DNA from: Occultella glacieicola
GTDB taxonomy: Bacteria > Actinomycetota > Actinomycetes > Actinomycetales > Beutenbergiaceae
DNA: 64,000 nucleotides
Assembly: GCF_004353825.1 (NCBI RefSeq)
Contig: NZ_SMNA01000001.1
Span: forward strand, 554,251-618,250
Direction of reading: 5' to 3'
Numbering within the stretch: position 1 is the first letter of the stretch; each line of letters starts with the position of its first letter. The translations under genes and the position numbers were made by a program. Positions 29,163 to 41,300 of this stretch are shown here, one piece after another. The notes under the pieces were generated by a model, which did no database searches, was not told the DNA's origin, and was given only the letters and a program-made list of their open reading frames with translations.

Positions 29163-30782
29163 TCACCGACCGGACATCAGGGTCCGCCAGAAGTCCAGGT
29201 GGTGCTCGGCGGCGACGTCCACCGGCGCGATCGCACCGGGAGCGAACGACTGGACGTACGGCGTGTCCGCGGTGCCGTCGAACCTCGGCCAGGCCGGGCC
29301 CGCGGCGGAGCCCGGGTCCCCGGTGGCGGCGAAGGCGGCCCAGTAGTCGATCAGCTGGTCCGCGAGGTGCTGCTGCGCGGGGGTGAGCGTCGGCTCGACG
29401 CCGCTGAGCGAGAAGAAGGACCAGAGCTCGGAGGTGTGGTAGGCCCCCATGTTCATCGGGGCCGGGCTGCTGAACGGCGGGGCTGGGTCGGAGAACTCGT
29501 ATTGGTGGACGGGCACGTACCTCGACAACGCGGCCGAGGTCGCGTACTGGCCGGCTGCCCACTTGGAGTCGGTGGCGATCGCGGCCCACGCCGCCGCGCC
29601 GGAGGGGTAGGCGCTCCTCGGGTAGACCTCCTCGACGGCCGCCCGGTCCTCGCCGAACGTCTCGGTCATCACCTCCTCGTAGGTCTGTTCGCCCATCGGC
29701 CCGGCGCCGCCCTCGTAGCCGACCACCTCCAGCGTCGACTCGTCGCGGGTGTGCCCGGAGAGGACCGGGACCCGGTTGAAGGCGCCGGTCGCGATCGCTT
29801 CGCTCGGTTCGATGGGGAGCAGGTCGGTGCCGTACGCGGGCTGGATGAACCCGTCCATGACCGGCCTGAGGGTCTCCACGGGGAGGGCCCGCAAGCAGTC
29901 GAGGACCGCGTCCGGGTGATCGCTCGAGCAGCCGAGTTCCGTGGCGAGTGCCCGGCCACGCTCCTGGACGGTCGCCACCGGGAGCAGGATGTCATCGGCC
30001 GGCTGGCCCTGGTACACGGTGTTCGCCAGCCAGGCCAGGTCACAGGAACCGCTCTGCATGATCGCCCGGTCGAACAGCCCGGCCGCGCCCGGCGAGGCTA
30101 GTTGGGCGCACGTGCTGACGGCACCGGCGGACTGGCCCGCGAGGGTGACGTTGTCCGGGTCGCCGCCGAATGCGGCGGCGTTGCGCTGCACCCACGCCAT
30201 CGCGGCCTGCTGGTCGGCCAGCCCGAACGTGCCCGATCCCTCGAGGCCGGGCAGGCCGAGGAAACCGAACATCCCGAGGCGGTAGTTGATCGTGATCACG
30301 ACGGCGTCGCCCCGGGTCGCGAGCCGGGTCGCGTCGTAGTTGTGGCTCGCGCCCTGGTAGAAGCCGCCACCATGCACCCACAGGATCACCGGCAGCGGTT
30401 CGTCCGTGGCTCCGGCCGGGGTGGTCACATTCAGGGAGAGGCAGTCCTCGCTGGTGCTGCCCTCCGGCAGTTCGCCCGGGTTCTGCGCACAGGCGGGCCC
30501 CGGGGTGGTGGCATCACGCACGCCGCGCCACGGCTCGGGGGGTTCCGGAGCGCGCCAGCGAAGCTCGCCAACGGGCGGGGCCGCGTACGGGATGCCCTGG
30601 AACGTGCGGGTCCCGTCGTGGAGCGTGCCCCGGACCAGACCGCCGTCCGTGGCCACCACGGTCCGACCGGGCCCGGCCGCGGCAGGGCCGGGGAGGCCGA
30701 GAATGGCGGCGACGGTCAGCACCACGGTGATGATCGGAAGGACCCGCGGGATCGGTGGATGTGCTCGCTGCGGTGTCGGCAT
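29163..30782 (-). CDS. Secreted carboxylesterase/lipase (type B)
   Basis: A 539-aa alpha/beta hydrolase. The N-terminus has a Sec signal (VLPIITVVLTVAAILGL, cleavage near PAAAGPG). The nucleophile lies in AGQSAGAVS, the oxyanion hole in WVHGGGFYQGA, the catalytic His in MGAYHTSELWSFF, and the EDCLSLNV signature is present. It probably hydrolyses exogenous esters. The ATG at 30782 is used; a TTG at 30794 is adjacent to the GAGGAG and is the alternative start. It converges on purA. Confidence 0.92.
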   Translation of the reverse strand: MPTPQRAHPPIPRVLPIITVVLTVAAILGLPGPAAAGPGRTVVATDGGLVRGTLHDGTRTFQGIPYAAPPVGELRWRAPEPPEPWRGVRDATTPGPACAQNPGELPEGSTSEDCLSLNVTTPAGATDEPLPVILWVHGGGFYQGASHNYDATRLATRGDAVVITINYRLGMFGFLGLPGLEGSGTFGLADQQAAMAWVQRNAAAFGGDPDNVTLAGQSAGAVSTCAQLASPGAAGLFDRAIMQSGSCDLAWLANTVYQGQPADDILLPVATVQERGRALATELGCSSDHPDAVLDCLRALPVETLRPVMDGFIQPAYGTDLLPIEPSEAIATGAFNRVPVLSGHTRDESTLEVVGYEGGAGPMGEQTYEEVMTETFGEDRAAVEEVYPRSAYPSGAAAWAAIATDSKWAAGQYATSAALSRYVPVHQYEFSDPAPPFSSPAPMNMGAYHTSELWSFFSLSGVEPTLTPAQQHLADQLIDYWAAFAATGDPGSAAGPAWPRFDGTADTPYVQSFAPGAIAPVDVAAEHHLDFWRTLMSGR

Positions 30783-30987
30783 CGGGTGCGACAACTCCTC
30801 GGGTCGGTGGCGCAGGGTGCGCCGGTGGACCGTCAGTCCATCAAGCCTCGGGCCGCGGGCAACAGCGCCCGAACGTCTGGAGCGCTACCGACGAAGGTCG
30901 GGTTCCGAGGTGCTGGGCGAGGAGTCTGTCGATAGCGTGCCCGCAACGTCGAGTTCATCCCGAACCAGCCGTCGAGGAGAACACCGC

Positions 30988-32703
<1,716 letters not shown>

Positions 32704-32736
32704 CGGCGACGGGACCCCGGACTCGCCCGGCACCCG

Positions 32737-34191
32737 TCAGCGCGGGGCGTGCGCCTCGAGGAAGGCGTAGACCTCCGCATCGTCGACTCCGGGGAACGTG
32801 CCGGATGGGAGGGCGCCGAGGATGTGCGTGTGCAGCTTCGCGCTGGGCCAGGCGGCGCCCCGCCATTTCGCGGTGAGGTCGGCGGAGGGCTCCCGGCAGC
32901 AGGTCGGGTCCGGGCAGCGCGAGACCGAGCGGGATGTGCTCTCGCGCCCACGGAACCACTTCGCGGCCGCGAACGGGACGCCGAGCGTGACCGAGAAGTC
33001 GCCGTCGGCGCCCTGGCCGGTCTGGGCGCTGCACCAGTAGGTGCCGGACGGGGTGTCGGTGTACTGGTGGAACTCACCGGCCAGGTCGTTGTGGTCGAAC
33101 ACGGTGCGCGAGGTCCAGTGCCGGCACACCGTCTGCCCCTCGATCGCGCCGGTGACGTCGGTCGGGAAGTCCACGTCGTCGTTCTCGTAGCCCTTGTAGA
33201 GGGTGCCGTCCCGGCCGACCCGGGCGAAGTGCACCGTGATGCCGAGCTGGGAGGTGGCGAGGTTCGTGAACCGGTGCGCCGCGCTCTCGTGGGTGACTCC
33301 GAACGCGTCCCGGAGGTCCTCGACGGCGAGGTCCCGGTTCCGCTTGGCCGCGAGCAGGAACTCGGTGGCGGCGTGCCGGGGCATCAGCACGCACGCGGCG
33401 AAGTAGCTGATCTCCAGACGCTGGCGCAGGAAGTCCGCGTAGGTACCGGGATGGGTGTGCCCGAGGACCCGGTGCGCGACCGCCTGCAGAGCCAGGGAAC
33501 GGAGCCCGTGCCCGCCCGGCAGTGACGCCGGCGGCAGGTAGATCCGGCCGTGCTCCAGGTCGGTGACGGTCCGGGTGGAGGAGGGCAGATCCCGGGCGTG
33601 ATGGAGGCTGAATCCCAGATGGGAGACGAGCTGCTCGACCGTGCGGTGGGTCAGCGGGCCGGAGGAGTACCCGACCGTGACCAGCAGTGCCTCGGCCGCG
33701 TCCTCGATCTCCTCGAGGTAGTTGTCCCGGGCCCGCATGGCCCGGCGCAGCTCGGTGTTCGCACGCCGGGCCTCCTCGGGGGTGGCGCTGGCCTCGCTGG
33801 AGCGTCGGGCCAGTTCGGTGTGTAGCCCGACCAGCGCCTCCAGGGCCTCGGTGGGCAGCCGCTTGCCGGCCCGGACCCGGGGCAGGCCGAGCGCCGCGTA
33901 GAGCGGTCCGCGCTGGGCGGCGTCCAGGGCGATCTCGAGGCCGTCGCGCCGGCTCGGCGGCTCGGCGTCCAGCAGGGTGGCGAGCTCGACGCCGAGCGCG
34001 GTCGCGATCGCCTGCAGGAGGGTGAGCCGGGGTTCGCGGTGACCGTTCTCGATCAGCGAGAGCTGGCTCGGGGCGGTGCCGACCTGGCCGGCCAAGTCGT
34101 CCAACGTCATCCCGGCGGTGCTCCGGAAGTGCCGGATCCGCCGCCCGATGGTCAGGACGGTGGTCTGCGGATCGGTGATCTCGGCGCTCAC
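32737..34191 (-). CDS. XRE-family regulator, RamB/ScfR-like (glyoxylate genes)
   Basis: A 484-aa regulator: N-terminal HTH (GMTLDDLAGQVGTAPSQLSLIENG, about 27-50), a degenerate ImmA/IrrE-like metallopeptidase region in the middle (LALQAVAHRVLGHTH; SYFAACVLMP), and a C-terminal DUF2083-type domain with conserved cysteines (CPDPTCC). This is the architecture of RamB, which controls acetate and glyoxylate genes in corynebacteria and mycobacteria. It is divergent from aceA-aceB. The GTG at 34191 has a TAACGT hexamer 6 nt upstream (leaderless). Confidence 0.9.
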   Translation of the reverse strand: MSAEITDPQTTVLTIGRRIRHFRSTAGMTLDDLAGQVGTAPSQLSLIENGHREPRLTLLQAIATALGVELATLLDAEPPSRRDGLEIALDAAQRGPLYAALGLPRVRAGKRLPTEALEALVGLHTELARRSSEASATPEEARRANTELRRAMRARDNYLEEIEDAAEALLVTVGYSSGPLTHRTVEQLVSHLGFSLHHARDLPSSTRTVTDLEHGRIYLPPASLPGGHGLRSLALQAVAHRVLGHTHPGTYADFLRQRLEISYFAACVLMPRHAATEFLLAAKRNRDLAVEDLRDAFGVTHESAAHRFTNLATSQLGITVHFARVGRDGTLYKGYENDDVDFPTDVTGAIEGQTVCRHWTSRTVFDHNDLAGEFHQYTDTPSGTYWCSAQTGQGADGDFSVTLGVPFAAAKWFRGRESTSRSVSRCPDPTCCREPSADLTAKWRGAAWPSAKLHTHILGALPSGTFPGVDDAEVYAFLEAHAPR

Positions 34192-34197
34192 GCCTTC

Positions 34198-34203
34198 ACG
34201 TTA
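34198..34203 (-). promoter_or_regulatory. -10 element of RamB-like gene (leaderless)
   Basis: TAACGT on the minus strand lies 6 nt before the GTG at 34191. The remaining 128 nt up to aceA hold a GCGAAAGAGAAGCGAA repeat, a possible regulator site. Confidence 0.55.
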
Positions 34204-34331
34204 GCGAAAGAGAAGCGAATCTTTCCAACAGTTGACCGTGGAAGGGCACTGGTTCTTGCAGCAGAGTCGTCAACAGCCGCCACACCCGAGGCGGCCACCG
34301 AGCACCGAACGACGCATCCGAGAAGGAGTGA

Positions 34332-35669
34332 ATGACCGTGACGACCACGACCCACCAGTCCCCGAACCCGTCCACCCAGCACAGCGAGGAGGGCCGGGCC
34401 GTCCGGCTCGACCCGGCCGAGCAGCTGCGCCGCGACTGGGCCACCGACCCGCGCTGGAGCGGCATCGAGCGCAGCTACGCCGCCGAGGACGTGGTGAGCC
34501 TGCGCGGCCGGGTGGCCGAGGAGCACACCCTCGCCCGCCGCGGCGCGCAGCGGCTCTGGGACCTGATCCACTCGCGCGACTACGTGAACGCCCTCGGTGC
34601 CCTGACCGGCAACCAGGCGGTGCAGATGGTCAAGGCCGGGCTCGAGGCGATCTACCTCTCCGGCTGGCAAGTGGCTGCGGATGCGAACCTTTCCGGGCAG
34701 ACCTACCCGGACCAGTCCCTCTATCCGGCGAACTCGGTGCCGGCCGTGGTGCGCCGCATCAACAACGCGCTGCTGCGGGCGGACCAGATCTCCCACAGTG
34801 AGGGTGAGGACGAACGCGACTTTCTTGCGCCGATCGTCGCGGACGCCGAGGCCGGGTTCGGTGGCCCCTTGAACGCGTTCGAGCTGATGAAGTCGATGAT
34901 CGCGTCCGGCGCCGCGGGTGTGCACTGGGAGGACCAACTCGCCTCGGAGAAGAAGTGCGGCCATATGGGCGGCAAGGTGCTCATCCCGACCGCCCAGCAC
35001 ATCCGGACCCTGAACGCGGCCCGGCTCGCGTCCGACATCGCCGGCGTGCCCACCCTGATCATCGCCCGCACCGACTCCCTCGGTGCGAACCTGCTCACCA
35101 CCGACACCGACGAGCGGGACCGCCCGTTCCTCACCGGCGAGCGGACCACCGAGGGCTTCTACCGTGTCACCCCAGGGCCCGAGGCGGCGATCGCCCGCGG
35201 CCTGGCCTTCGCGCCGTACTGCGACCTGATCTGGGTGGAGACCGGGAAGCCGGACCTGGAGTTCGCGCGGGCGTTCGCCGAGGCGATCCACGCGCAGTTC
35301 CCCGGCAAGAAGCTCGCCTACAACTGCTCGCCGTCGTTCAACTGGTCCGCCGCCCTCGACTCCGGCACGATCGCCCGGTTCCAGCGCGAGCTCGGTGCGA
35401 TGGGGTACGCGTTCCAGTTCATCACCCTGGCCGGCTTCCACGCCCTGAACCACTCGATGTTCGACCTGGCGCACGGCTACGCCCGCACCGGGATGAGCGC
35501 GTACGTGCAGCTCCAACAGGCCGAGTTCGCCTCGGCCGAGCGGGGCTACACCGCCGTGAAGCATCAGGCGGAGGTGGGCACCGGCTACTTCGACCGGGTG
35601 GCCACCGCCCTGAACCCGACGTCCGGCACGCTCGCGCTGACGGGTTCGACGGAAGAGGAGCAGTTCTGA
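34332..35669 (+). CDS. aceA: Isocitrate lyase
   Basis: A 445-aa enzyme, the first step of the glyoxylate shunt, splitting isocitrate into glyoxylate and succinate. The catalytic signature [27 protein letters not shown] and YNCSPSFNW are intact. Length is that of the short bacterial form. Its stop overlaps the aceB start (TGATG), so the pair is translationally coupled. Divergent from the RamB-like regulator. Confidence 0.98.
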   Translation: MTVTTTTHQSPNPSTQHSEEGRAVRLDPAEQLRRDWATDPRWSGIERSYAAEDVVSLRGRVAEEHTLARRGAQRLWDLIHSRDYVNALGALTGNQAVQMVKAGLEAIYLSGWQVAADANLSGQTYPDQSLYPANSVPAVVRRINNALLRADQISHSEGEDERDFLAPIVADAEAGFGGPLNAFELMKSMIASGAAGVHWEDQLASEKKCGHMGGKVLIPTAQHIRTLNAARLASDIAGVPTLIIARTDSLGANLLTTDTDERDRPFLTGERTTEGFYRVTPGPEAAIARGLAFAPYCDLIWVETGKPDLEFARAFAEAIHAQFPGKKLAYNCSPSFNWSAALDSGTIARFQRELGAMGYAFQFITLAGFHALNHSMFDLAHGYARTGMSAYVQLQQAEFASAERGYTAVKHQAEVGTGYFDRVATALNPTSGTLALTGSTEEEQF

Positions 35670-37360
35670 TGACCACGCTCACGCAGCCACGCACCTACGC
35701 GGGCGAGCCGACGCCGTCGGCCACTGCTGCCGACCCGACCACGCACCCGACCGAACCGGAAGGCACCAGGCTCGCCACGCCGTCGGGCATGACGATCACG
35801 GCACCGCGGGTGCCCGGCGACGACATCGTGCTCACCCCGGGCGCCCTGGCCACCGTGGTCGAACTGCACCACCGCTTCGATGCCCGACGGCGGTGCCTCC
35901 TCGAACGTCGAGCGCAGCGTCGGGAGGCGCTCGCCCGAGGAGACGAACTCGGGCTGCTCGAGGAGACCGCGGACCTCCGCGCCGACCCCACCTGGCAGGT
36001 GGCGCCGCCGGCGCCCGGACTGAGCCGGCGCACGGTCGAGATCACCGGGCCGGCGAGCCGGGCGATGGCCGTGAACGCGCTGAACTCCGGCGCGGACGTG
36101 TGGATGGCGGACCTCGAGGATGCGACCAGCCCGACCTGGGCGAACCTGATCGACGCGCAGCACAACCTGATCCGGTTCACCCGCGACGAGCTGGACTTCA
36201 CCGGGCCCGGCGGCAAGGAGTACATCGTCGGTGCGCGCACCCCCACGGTGCTGATGCGCCCGCGCGGCTGGCACCTGAGCGAGAAGCACCTGCTGATCGA
36301 CGGGCGCGAGACGTCGGCGTCGCTGACCGACGTCGCGCTGTACTTCCACCACTGCGCGACGGCCATGATCGAACGCGGGCAGGGGCCGTACTTCTACCTG
36401 CCCAAGCTCGAGTCGCACCTGGAGGCCCGGCTCTGGAACGACGTGTTCTGCTACCTGCAGGACCGGTATTCGATCCCGCGCGGCACGGTGCGGGCGACCG
36501 TGCTCATCGAGACGCTGCCGGCGGCGCTGGAGATGGAGGAGATGCTCTACGAGCTGCGCGAACACTCGGCCGGGTTGAACGCCGGGCGGTGGGACTACCT
36601 GTTCTCGCTGGTCAAGACGCTGTGGCGGACCGGGGTGACCCTGCCGGACCGGGACACGATCACCATGACCGTCCCGTTCATGCGTGCCTACACCGAGCGG
36701 CTGGTGGCCACCTGTCACCGGCGCGGCGCCCACGCGATCGGCGGGATGGCCGCGTTCGTGCCGAACCGTACCGACGAGCGGGCCACCGAGAACGCGCTGC
36801 GGCGGATCCGGGCGGACAAGGACCGGGACGCCGAGGACGGGTTCGACGGCTCCTGGGTGGCGCACCCCAGGCTGGTGCCAACGGCCCGGGACGCCTTCAC
36901 CGGCGTGCTGCGCGGACGTGACCACCAGCTCGAGCGGCAGCGGCACGACCTCCTGGACCCGGCCGACCTGCTCGAGGTGGACTCGGCGGGCGGCGGGGCC
37001 AGTCTGGTCGGGCTGCGCTCGAACATCGCGGTGTCGCTGCGCTACCTCGAGGCGTGGCTGCGCGGCCAGGGGGCGGTCGCCATCAACAACCTGATGGAGG
37101 ACGCCGCCACCGTGGAGATCGCCCGGTCCCAGGTCTGGCAGTGGCGTCGGGCGGGGGTCGTCCTCGAGGAGGGCATCGAGGTCACCGAGCCACTGGTGCG
37201 CCGCCTCGTGGCGGAGGAGGCGGAGCGGATCCACGGCGAAGCCGAACCGGGTGGTCACCCGCTGCTCGCCGACGCCGTCCGGCTGTTCTGCGACGTCGCC
37301 CTCGGTGAGGAGCTCGAGGAGTTCTTCACCCTCCGCGGCTACCGCGAGTACCTGCGCTGA
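35669..37360 (+). CDS. aceB: Malate synthase A
   Basis: A 563-aa enzyme that condenses glyoxylate with acetyl-CoA to malate. Motifs: WMADLEDATSPTWANL, LMRPRGWHLSEKH (glyoxylate-binding Arg), VLIETLPAALEMEE, GRWDYLF and the C-terminal INNLMEDAATVEIARSQVWQW. The N-terminus (about 1-45) is a Thr/Pro-rich extension. The ATG at 35669 shares its A with the aceA stop. The operon ends at a 15-bp hairpin. Confidence 0.97.
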   Translation: MTTLTQPRTYAGEPTPSATAADPTTHPTEPEGTRLATPSGMTITAPRVPGDDIVLTPGALATVVELHHRFDARRRCLLERRAQRREALARGDELGLLEETADLRADPTWQVAPPAPGLSRRTVEITGPASRAMAVNALNSGADVWMADLEDATSPTWANLIDAQHNLIRFTRDELDFTGPGGKEYIVGARTPTVLMRPRGWHLSEKHLLIDGRETSASLTDVALYFHHCATAMIERGQGPYFYLPKLESHLEARLWNDVFCYLQDRYSIPRGTVRATVLIETLPAALEMEEMLYELREHSAGLNAGRWDYLFSLVKTLWRTGVTLPDRDTITMTVPFMRAYTERLVATCHRRGAHAIGGMAAFVPNRTDERATENALRRIRADKDRDAEDGFDGSWVAHPRLVPTARDAFTGVLRGRDHQLERQRHDLLDPADLLEVDSAGGGASLVGLRSNIAVSLRYLEAWLRGQGAVAINNLMEDAATVEIARSQVWQWRRAGVVLEEGIEVTEPLVRRLVAEEAERIHGEAEPGGHPLLADAVRLFCDVALGEELEEFFTLRGYREYLR

Positions 37361-37376
37361 ACCCCGGGGTAGATCG

Positions 37377-37411
37377 GTGCGCGCGGTCACGGCACTCGTG
37401 ATCGCGCGCAC
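37377..37411 (+). terminator. Terminator hairpin after aceAB
   Basis: A 15-bp stem (GTGCGCGCGGTCACG against CGTGATCGCGCGCAC, one G-T wobble) with a GCACT loop, 17 nt after the aceB stop and ahead of the purD promoter. Confidence 0.8.
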
Positions 37412-37432
37412 TCGGGCGCCGGGGTGGGCCGG

Positions 37433-37438
37433 TAGGCT
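37433..37438 (+). promoter_or_regulatory. -10 element of purD (near-leaderless)
   Basis: TAGGCT lies 8 nt before the GTG at 37447. Confidence 0.55.
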
Positions 37439-37446
37439 CGCGTTCC

Positions 37447-38700
37447 GTGAAGATCCTGCTGATCGGCTCCGGTGCCCGTGAGCACGCCCTGGCCCGCTCG
37501 CTCGCCTCGGACCCCGCGACGACCACGCTGACCGTGGCCCCGGGCAACCCCGGCACGGCCGAGGTCGCGACCAACGCCGACGTGGACGCGAACGATCCGG
37601 CCGCCGTCGCCGCGCTCGCCCGCGAGCTCGACGCCGACCTCGTGGTGGTCGGCCCCGAGGCGCCGCTGGTCGCCGGGGTCGCGGACGCCGTGCGCGCCGC
37701 CGGGATCCCCGTGTTCGGACCGAACGGCGACGCGGCCACCCTGGAGGGGTCGAAGGCATTCGCGAAGGACGTGATGGCCGCGGCGAGCGTCCCGACCGCG
37801 ATGGCGCACGTGTGCCGCACCGTCGCCGAGGCCGAGGCTGCGCTGGATGCGTTCGGCCCCCCGTACGTGGTCAAGGACGACGGTCTGGCTGCCGGCAAGG
37901 GCGTGGTCGTCACCCGGGACCGTGACGTCGCCCTCGCCCACGCCACCGAGTGCGTGAACCGCAGCCGCCGGGCCACCGTGGTCGTCGAGGAGTTCCTCGA
38001 CGGCCCCGAGGTCTCCCTGTTCTGCCTCTGCGACGGCGAGAACGTGGTCCCGCTCGCTCCCGCGCAGGATTTCAAGCGACTCGGCGACGGCGACTCCGGC
38101 CCGAACACCGGCGGCATGGGCGCCTACTCGCCGCTGCCCTGGGCGCCCGACGACCTCGTCGAGCAGGTCGTCGACCGGGTCGCACTGCCCACCGTGCGCG
38201 AGCTCGCCCGCCGCGGCACCCCGTTCGTCGGCCTGCTCTACTGCGGCCTCGCGCTCACCTCGCGCGGGCTGCGGGTCATCGAGTTCAACGCCCGGTTCGG
38301 GGACCCCGAGACGCAAGTGGTGCTGGCCCGGCTCGAGTCCTCCCTCGCCACTGCCCTGCATGCCGCCGCCACCGGGTCCCTGGACGCGCTGCCGGACCTG
38401 CGCTGGTCCTCCGGCGCCGCCGTCACGGTCGTGATCGCCGCCCATGGCTACCCCGGGCAGGTCCGCTCCGGCGACCCGATCACCGGCGTCGAGGACGCGG
38501 AGTCGCTCGAGGGCGTGCACGTGCTGCACGCGGGTACGGCCATGGTCGACGGCGGCCTGGTCACCGCCGGTGGGCGCGTGCTGTCCGTGGTCGGTGCGGG
38601 CGCCGACCTGCCGGCCGCTCGCGCGGCCGCCTACGCGGGTGTGGAGGCGATCACGATCGACGGCGGCCAGTACCGGACGGACATCGCCGCCGTGGAGTGA
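37447..38700 (+). CDS. purD: Phosphoribosylamine-glycine ligase
   Basis: A 417-aa ATP-grasp enzyme for the second step of purine synthesis. Motifs: the N-terminal [28 protein letters not shown]-grasp [26 protein letters not shown] and [13 protein letters not shown]. Complete. The GTG start fits the leaderless -10 at 37433-37438. It stands apart from other pur genes. Confidence 0.97.
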   Translation: MKILLIGSGAREHALARSLASDPATTTLTVAPGNPGTAEVATNADVDANDPAAVAALARELDADLVVVGPEAPLVAGVADAVRAAGIPVFGPNGDAATLEGSKAFAKDVMAAASVPTAMAHVCRTVAEAEAALDAFGPPYVVKDDGLAAGKGVVVTRDRDVALAHATECVNRSRRATVVVEEFLDGPEVSLFCLCDGENVVPLAPAQDFKRLGDGDSGPNTGGMGAYSPLPWAPDDLVEQVVDRVALPTVRELARRGTPFVGLLYCGLALTSRGLRVIEFNARFGDPETQVVLARLESSLATALHAAATGSLDALPDLRWSSGAAVTVVIAAHGYPGQVRSGDPITGVEDAESLEGVHVLHAGTAMVDGGLVTAGGRVLSVVGAGADLPAARAAAYAGVEAITIDGGQYRTDIAAVE

Positions 38701-38740
38701 GCGACCACAACTCGGCCACGGCTGCCCGTGTGTGACGCTC

Positions 38741-39094
38741 TTATGCGGACACCTCGGCGCAGACGTCGATGAGGAGGCGACCCGGCCCTCGGAAGATCGC
38801 GCTTCGCATGCCGAAGTCCTGCGTCACGGGTCCGAGGATGAGCTCCCCGCCGCGAGCCTGGATCTCGTGGGTGCGCTGGTCGACGTCGTCGACGACTACA
38901 TGCAGAGTGACGCCGTCGACCTGTCCGGACGGGACCGCGGACGACGTGCTGAACCACAGGTCGACGCCGTCGGCGTGGACGTCTGCGAACTCGTGGAAGT
39001 CGCTCTGTCCGCGTGGCCAGCCGAACTGTTCGGAGACCTCTCGGGCGGCTTCGCTGGCGTCCTCGACGATGATGCTGAGCGCTCTGATGGTCAT
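38741..39094 (-). CDS. VOC family (glyoxalase/bleomycin-resistance fold) protein
   Basis: A 117-aa single VOC domain: RALSIIVEDASEAAREV at the start, DGVTLHVVVDDVDQRTHEI and an end strand MRSAIFRGPGRLLIDV. Probably a metal-dependent lyase, isomerase or binding protein; the ligand is unknown. AAAGGA lies 7 nt before the ATG at 39094. It converges on purD. Nothing is seen in the 246-nt gap up to the nucleotidase gene. Confidence 0.82.
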   Translation of the reverse strand: MTIRALSIIVEDASEAAREVSEQFGWPRGQSDFHEFADVHADGVDLWFSTSSAVPSGQVDGVTLHVVVDDVDQRTHEIQARGGELILGPVTQDFGMRSAIFRGPGRLLIDVCAEVSA

Positions 39095-39340
39095 CGGACG
39101 TCCTTTCGCAGTGCCTGATGGTCGGTGCGCTTGCGACCGTAGTCGGTAGAACCCGGGGTCGGTTGAGGATCGGCGCCGTGGCCTGCGTCGCACGAGCCAG
39201 CGGAGGCGGTCGCCGTCTGTTCACCGTCCCGACGCTGTGCAAGCCGGGTCGTCCTGAGTAGTGTCGTCGCGGTCCGCCCCCCGACGGACGCCCCACCCCG
39301 GTGGCCCACCAGGCCGCCGGCGATTCGACGAGGAGTCCCC

Positions 39341-41239
39341 ATGGCCCACAAGCCCACCCCCACCTCCGACGCGAAGACCGCGCACGCCGCCCTCCTGAAC
39401 TCGGAGGTGACCCGGCGCCGGCTGCTCGGGATGGCCGCCGTCGGCACCGCGGGCACCGCGGCTGCCGGCATCGTCGGCAGCCCGAGCGCACACGCCGCGC
39501 CGGACGGTCCCGGGCGCAACGACGCGCACCGCCGGCGGCTGACCGTCCTGGGCACCACCGACCTGCACGGCAACGTGTTCAACTGGGACTACTTCAAGGA
39601 CGCCGAGTACACGGACTCGGCGGGCAACGACATCGGCCTCGCGAAGATCTCCACCCTGGTCAGTGCGATGCGGACCGAACGTGGTGAGCGCACCACGCTG
39701 CTGCTGGACGCCGGCGACACGATCCAGGGCACCCCGCTCGCGTACTACTACGCCAAGATCGACCCGATCACGGGCGGGCACGTGCACCCGATGGCCGCCG
39801 CCATGAACGCGATCGGGTACGACGCCGCCGCGATGGGCAACCACGAGTTCAACTACGGCCTCGACACGCTGCAGACGTTCGTCGACCAGTTGGACTTCCC
39901 GCTGCTCTGCGCGAACGCCGTCGACGACTTCACCGGGCAGCCCGCCTACGAGCCCTACGTCATCCACACCGTCCGCCCGCGCGGTGCCCGCCCGATCAAG
40001 GTCGGCATCCTCGGCCTGGTCACCCCGGGCGTGGCGATCTGGGACAAGGCGAACGTGGAGGGCATCCTGCACTTCCCGGGCCTGGTCGAGCAGGCGCAGG
40101 TGTTCGTGCCGCAGATGAAGCGCAGGGGAGCGGACATCGTCATCGTCTCGGCCCACTCCGGCGCGGACACCTCCTCCTCCTACGGGGACGCGCTGCCCTA
40201 CCCGGAGAACGCCGCCACGCTGGTCGCCGAACAGGTGCCGGACATCGACGCGATCCTCGTCGGCCACGCCCACGCCGAGATCGTGGAGAGGTTCGTCACC
40301 AACACCGCCACCGGCACGCAGGTGCTGCTCACCGAACCGCTGCGCTGGGGCATGCGGCTGAGCGTCATGGACCTGGACCTGGTGGAGGAGCGGGGCCGCT
40401 GGCGCGTGGAGTCCGCCCGCGCCCACCTGCTGAACGCGAACAGTGTGCCGCAGGACCCGGCGATCGTGGAGATCCTCACCGCCGACCACGAGATCGTCCG
40501 CGACTACGTGAACTCGGTCATCGGCACGAACCTGACCGCGATGTCCGCGCAGACCTCGCGCTATGAGGACACCGCGGCGATGGACTTCATCAACCACGTC
40601 CAGTCGGACGCGGTCACCCAGGCCCTCGCCGGAACTCCCGAGGCGGGCCTGCCGGTGCTGTCCATCGCGGCCCCGTTCAACCGGGACGCCGCCATCCCCG
40701 CAGGCGAGGTCACGGTCCGCGACGTCGCCGGCATGTACATCTTCGACAACACCCTGCTCGCGATCACGCTCACCGGCGCCGAGGTGCTCGCCTACCTCGA
40801 GCAGTCCGCCGCGTACTTCAAGCAGGTCTCCGGCACCGGCCCGTTCGCCCCGGACGACGTCACCAACGCCGTCACCCCGACGGCGCCGAACGGTACCCCC
40901 GACTACAACTACGACATCATGGGCGGCTTCACCGCGCCGCTCACCTACGACATCGACATCGCGCAGGCGCCGGGATCGCGCATCGTCGGCCTGAGCTACG
41001 ACGGCGTCCCGATCGACACCGCGCAACGGTTCGTCATCGCGATCAACAACTACCGCCAGTCCGGCGGCGGGAACTTCCCGGGCGTGACGACCGCCCCGGT
41101 GGTCTACAACGCGCAGGTGGAGATCCGTCAGCTCATCATCGACTGGGTCACGGCCGTCGGCCAGATCGACTCCTCGACGTTCTCGGCGACCGACTGGCGC
41201 CTGGTCGCGAACGGGGAGCCGGTGATCATCCAGGCCTGA
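39341..41239 (+). CDS. Tat-exported bifunctional 5'-nucleotidase / 2',3'-cyclic phosphodiesterase
   Basis: A 632-aa secreted enzyme. The Tat signal is TRRRLLGMAAVGTAGTAA (about 24-41) with cleavage near AHAAP. The metallophosphatase domain has TTDLHGNVFNW, DAGDTIQG, GNHEFNYG, SAHSG and VGHAH; the C-terminal 5'-nucleotidase domain binds the base (SIAAPFNRDA; FVIAINNYRQSGGG). It salvages phosphate or nucleosides from extracellular nucleotides. ATG at 39341. Confidence 0.93.
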   Translation: MAHKPTPTSDAKTAHAALLNSEVTRRRLLGMAAVGTAGTAAAGIVGSPSAHAAPDGPGRNDAHRRRLTVLGTTDLHGNVFNWDYFKDAEYTDSAGNDIGLAKISTLVSAMRTERGERTTLLLDAGDTIQGTPLAYYYAKIDPITGGHVHPMAAAMNAIGYDAAAMGNHEFNYGLDTLQTFVDQLDFPLLCANAVDDFTGQPAYEPYVIHTVRPRGARPIKVGILGLVTPGVAIWDKANVEGILHFPGLVEQAQVFVPQMKRRGADIVIVSAHSGADTSSSYGDALPYPENAATLVAEQVPDIDAILVGHAHAEIVERFVTNTATGTQVLLTEPLRWGMRLSVMDLDLVEERGRWRVESARAHLLNANSVPQDPAIVEILTADHEIVRDYVNSVIGTNLTAMSAQTSRYEDTAAMDFINHVQSDAVTQALAGTPEAGLPVLSIAAPFNRDAAIPAGEVTVRDVAGMYIFDNTLLAITLTGAEVLAYLEQSAAYFKQVSGTGPFAPDDVTNAVTPTAPNGTPDYNYDIMGGFTAPLTYDIDIAQAPGSRIVGLSYDGVPIDTAQRFVIAINNYRQSGGGNFPGVTTAPVVYNAQVEIRQLIIDWVTAVGQIDSSTFSATDWRLVANGEPVIIQA

Positions 41240-41288
41240 GGCACCCGACCGCCCGAACGAACCCAGGAATTCGGTTGGTCGCGCTCGG

Positions 41289-41294
41289 TAGCGT
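41289..41294 (+). promoter_or_regulatory. -10 element of methyltransferase gene (leaderless)
   Basis: TAGCGT lies 6 nt before the ATG at 41301. Confidence 0.55.
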
Positions 41295-41300
41295 GCCGGT

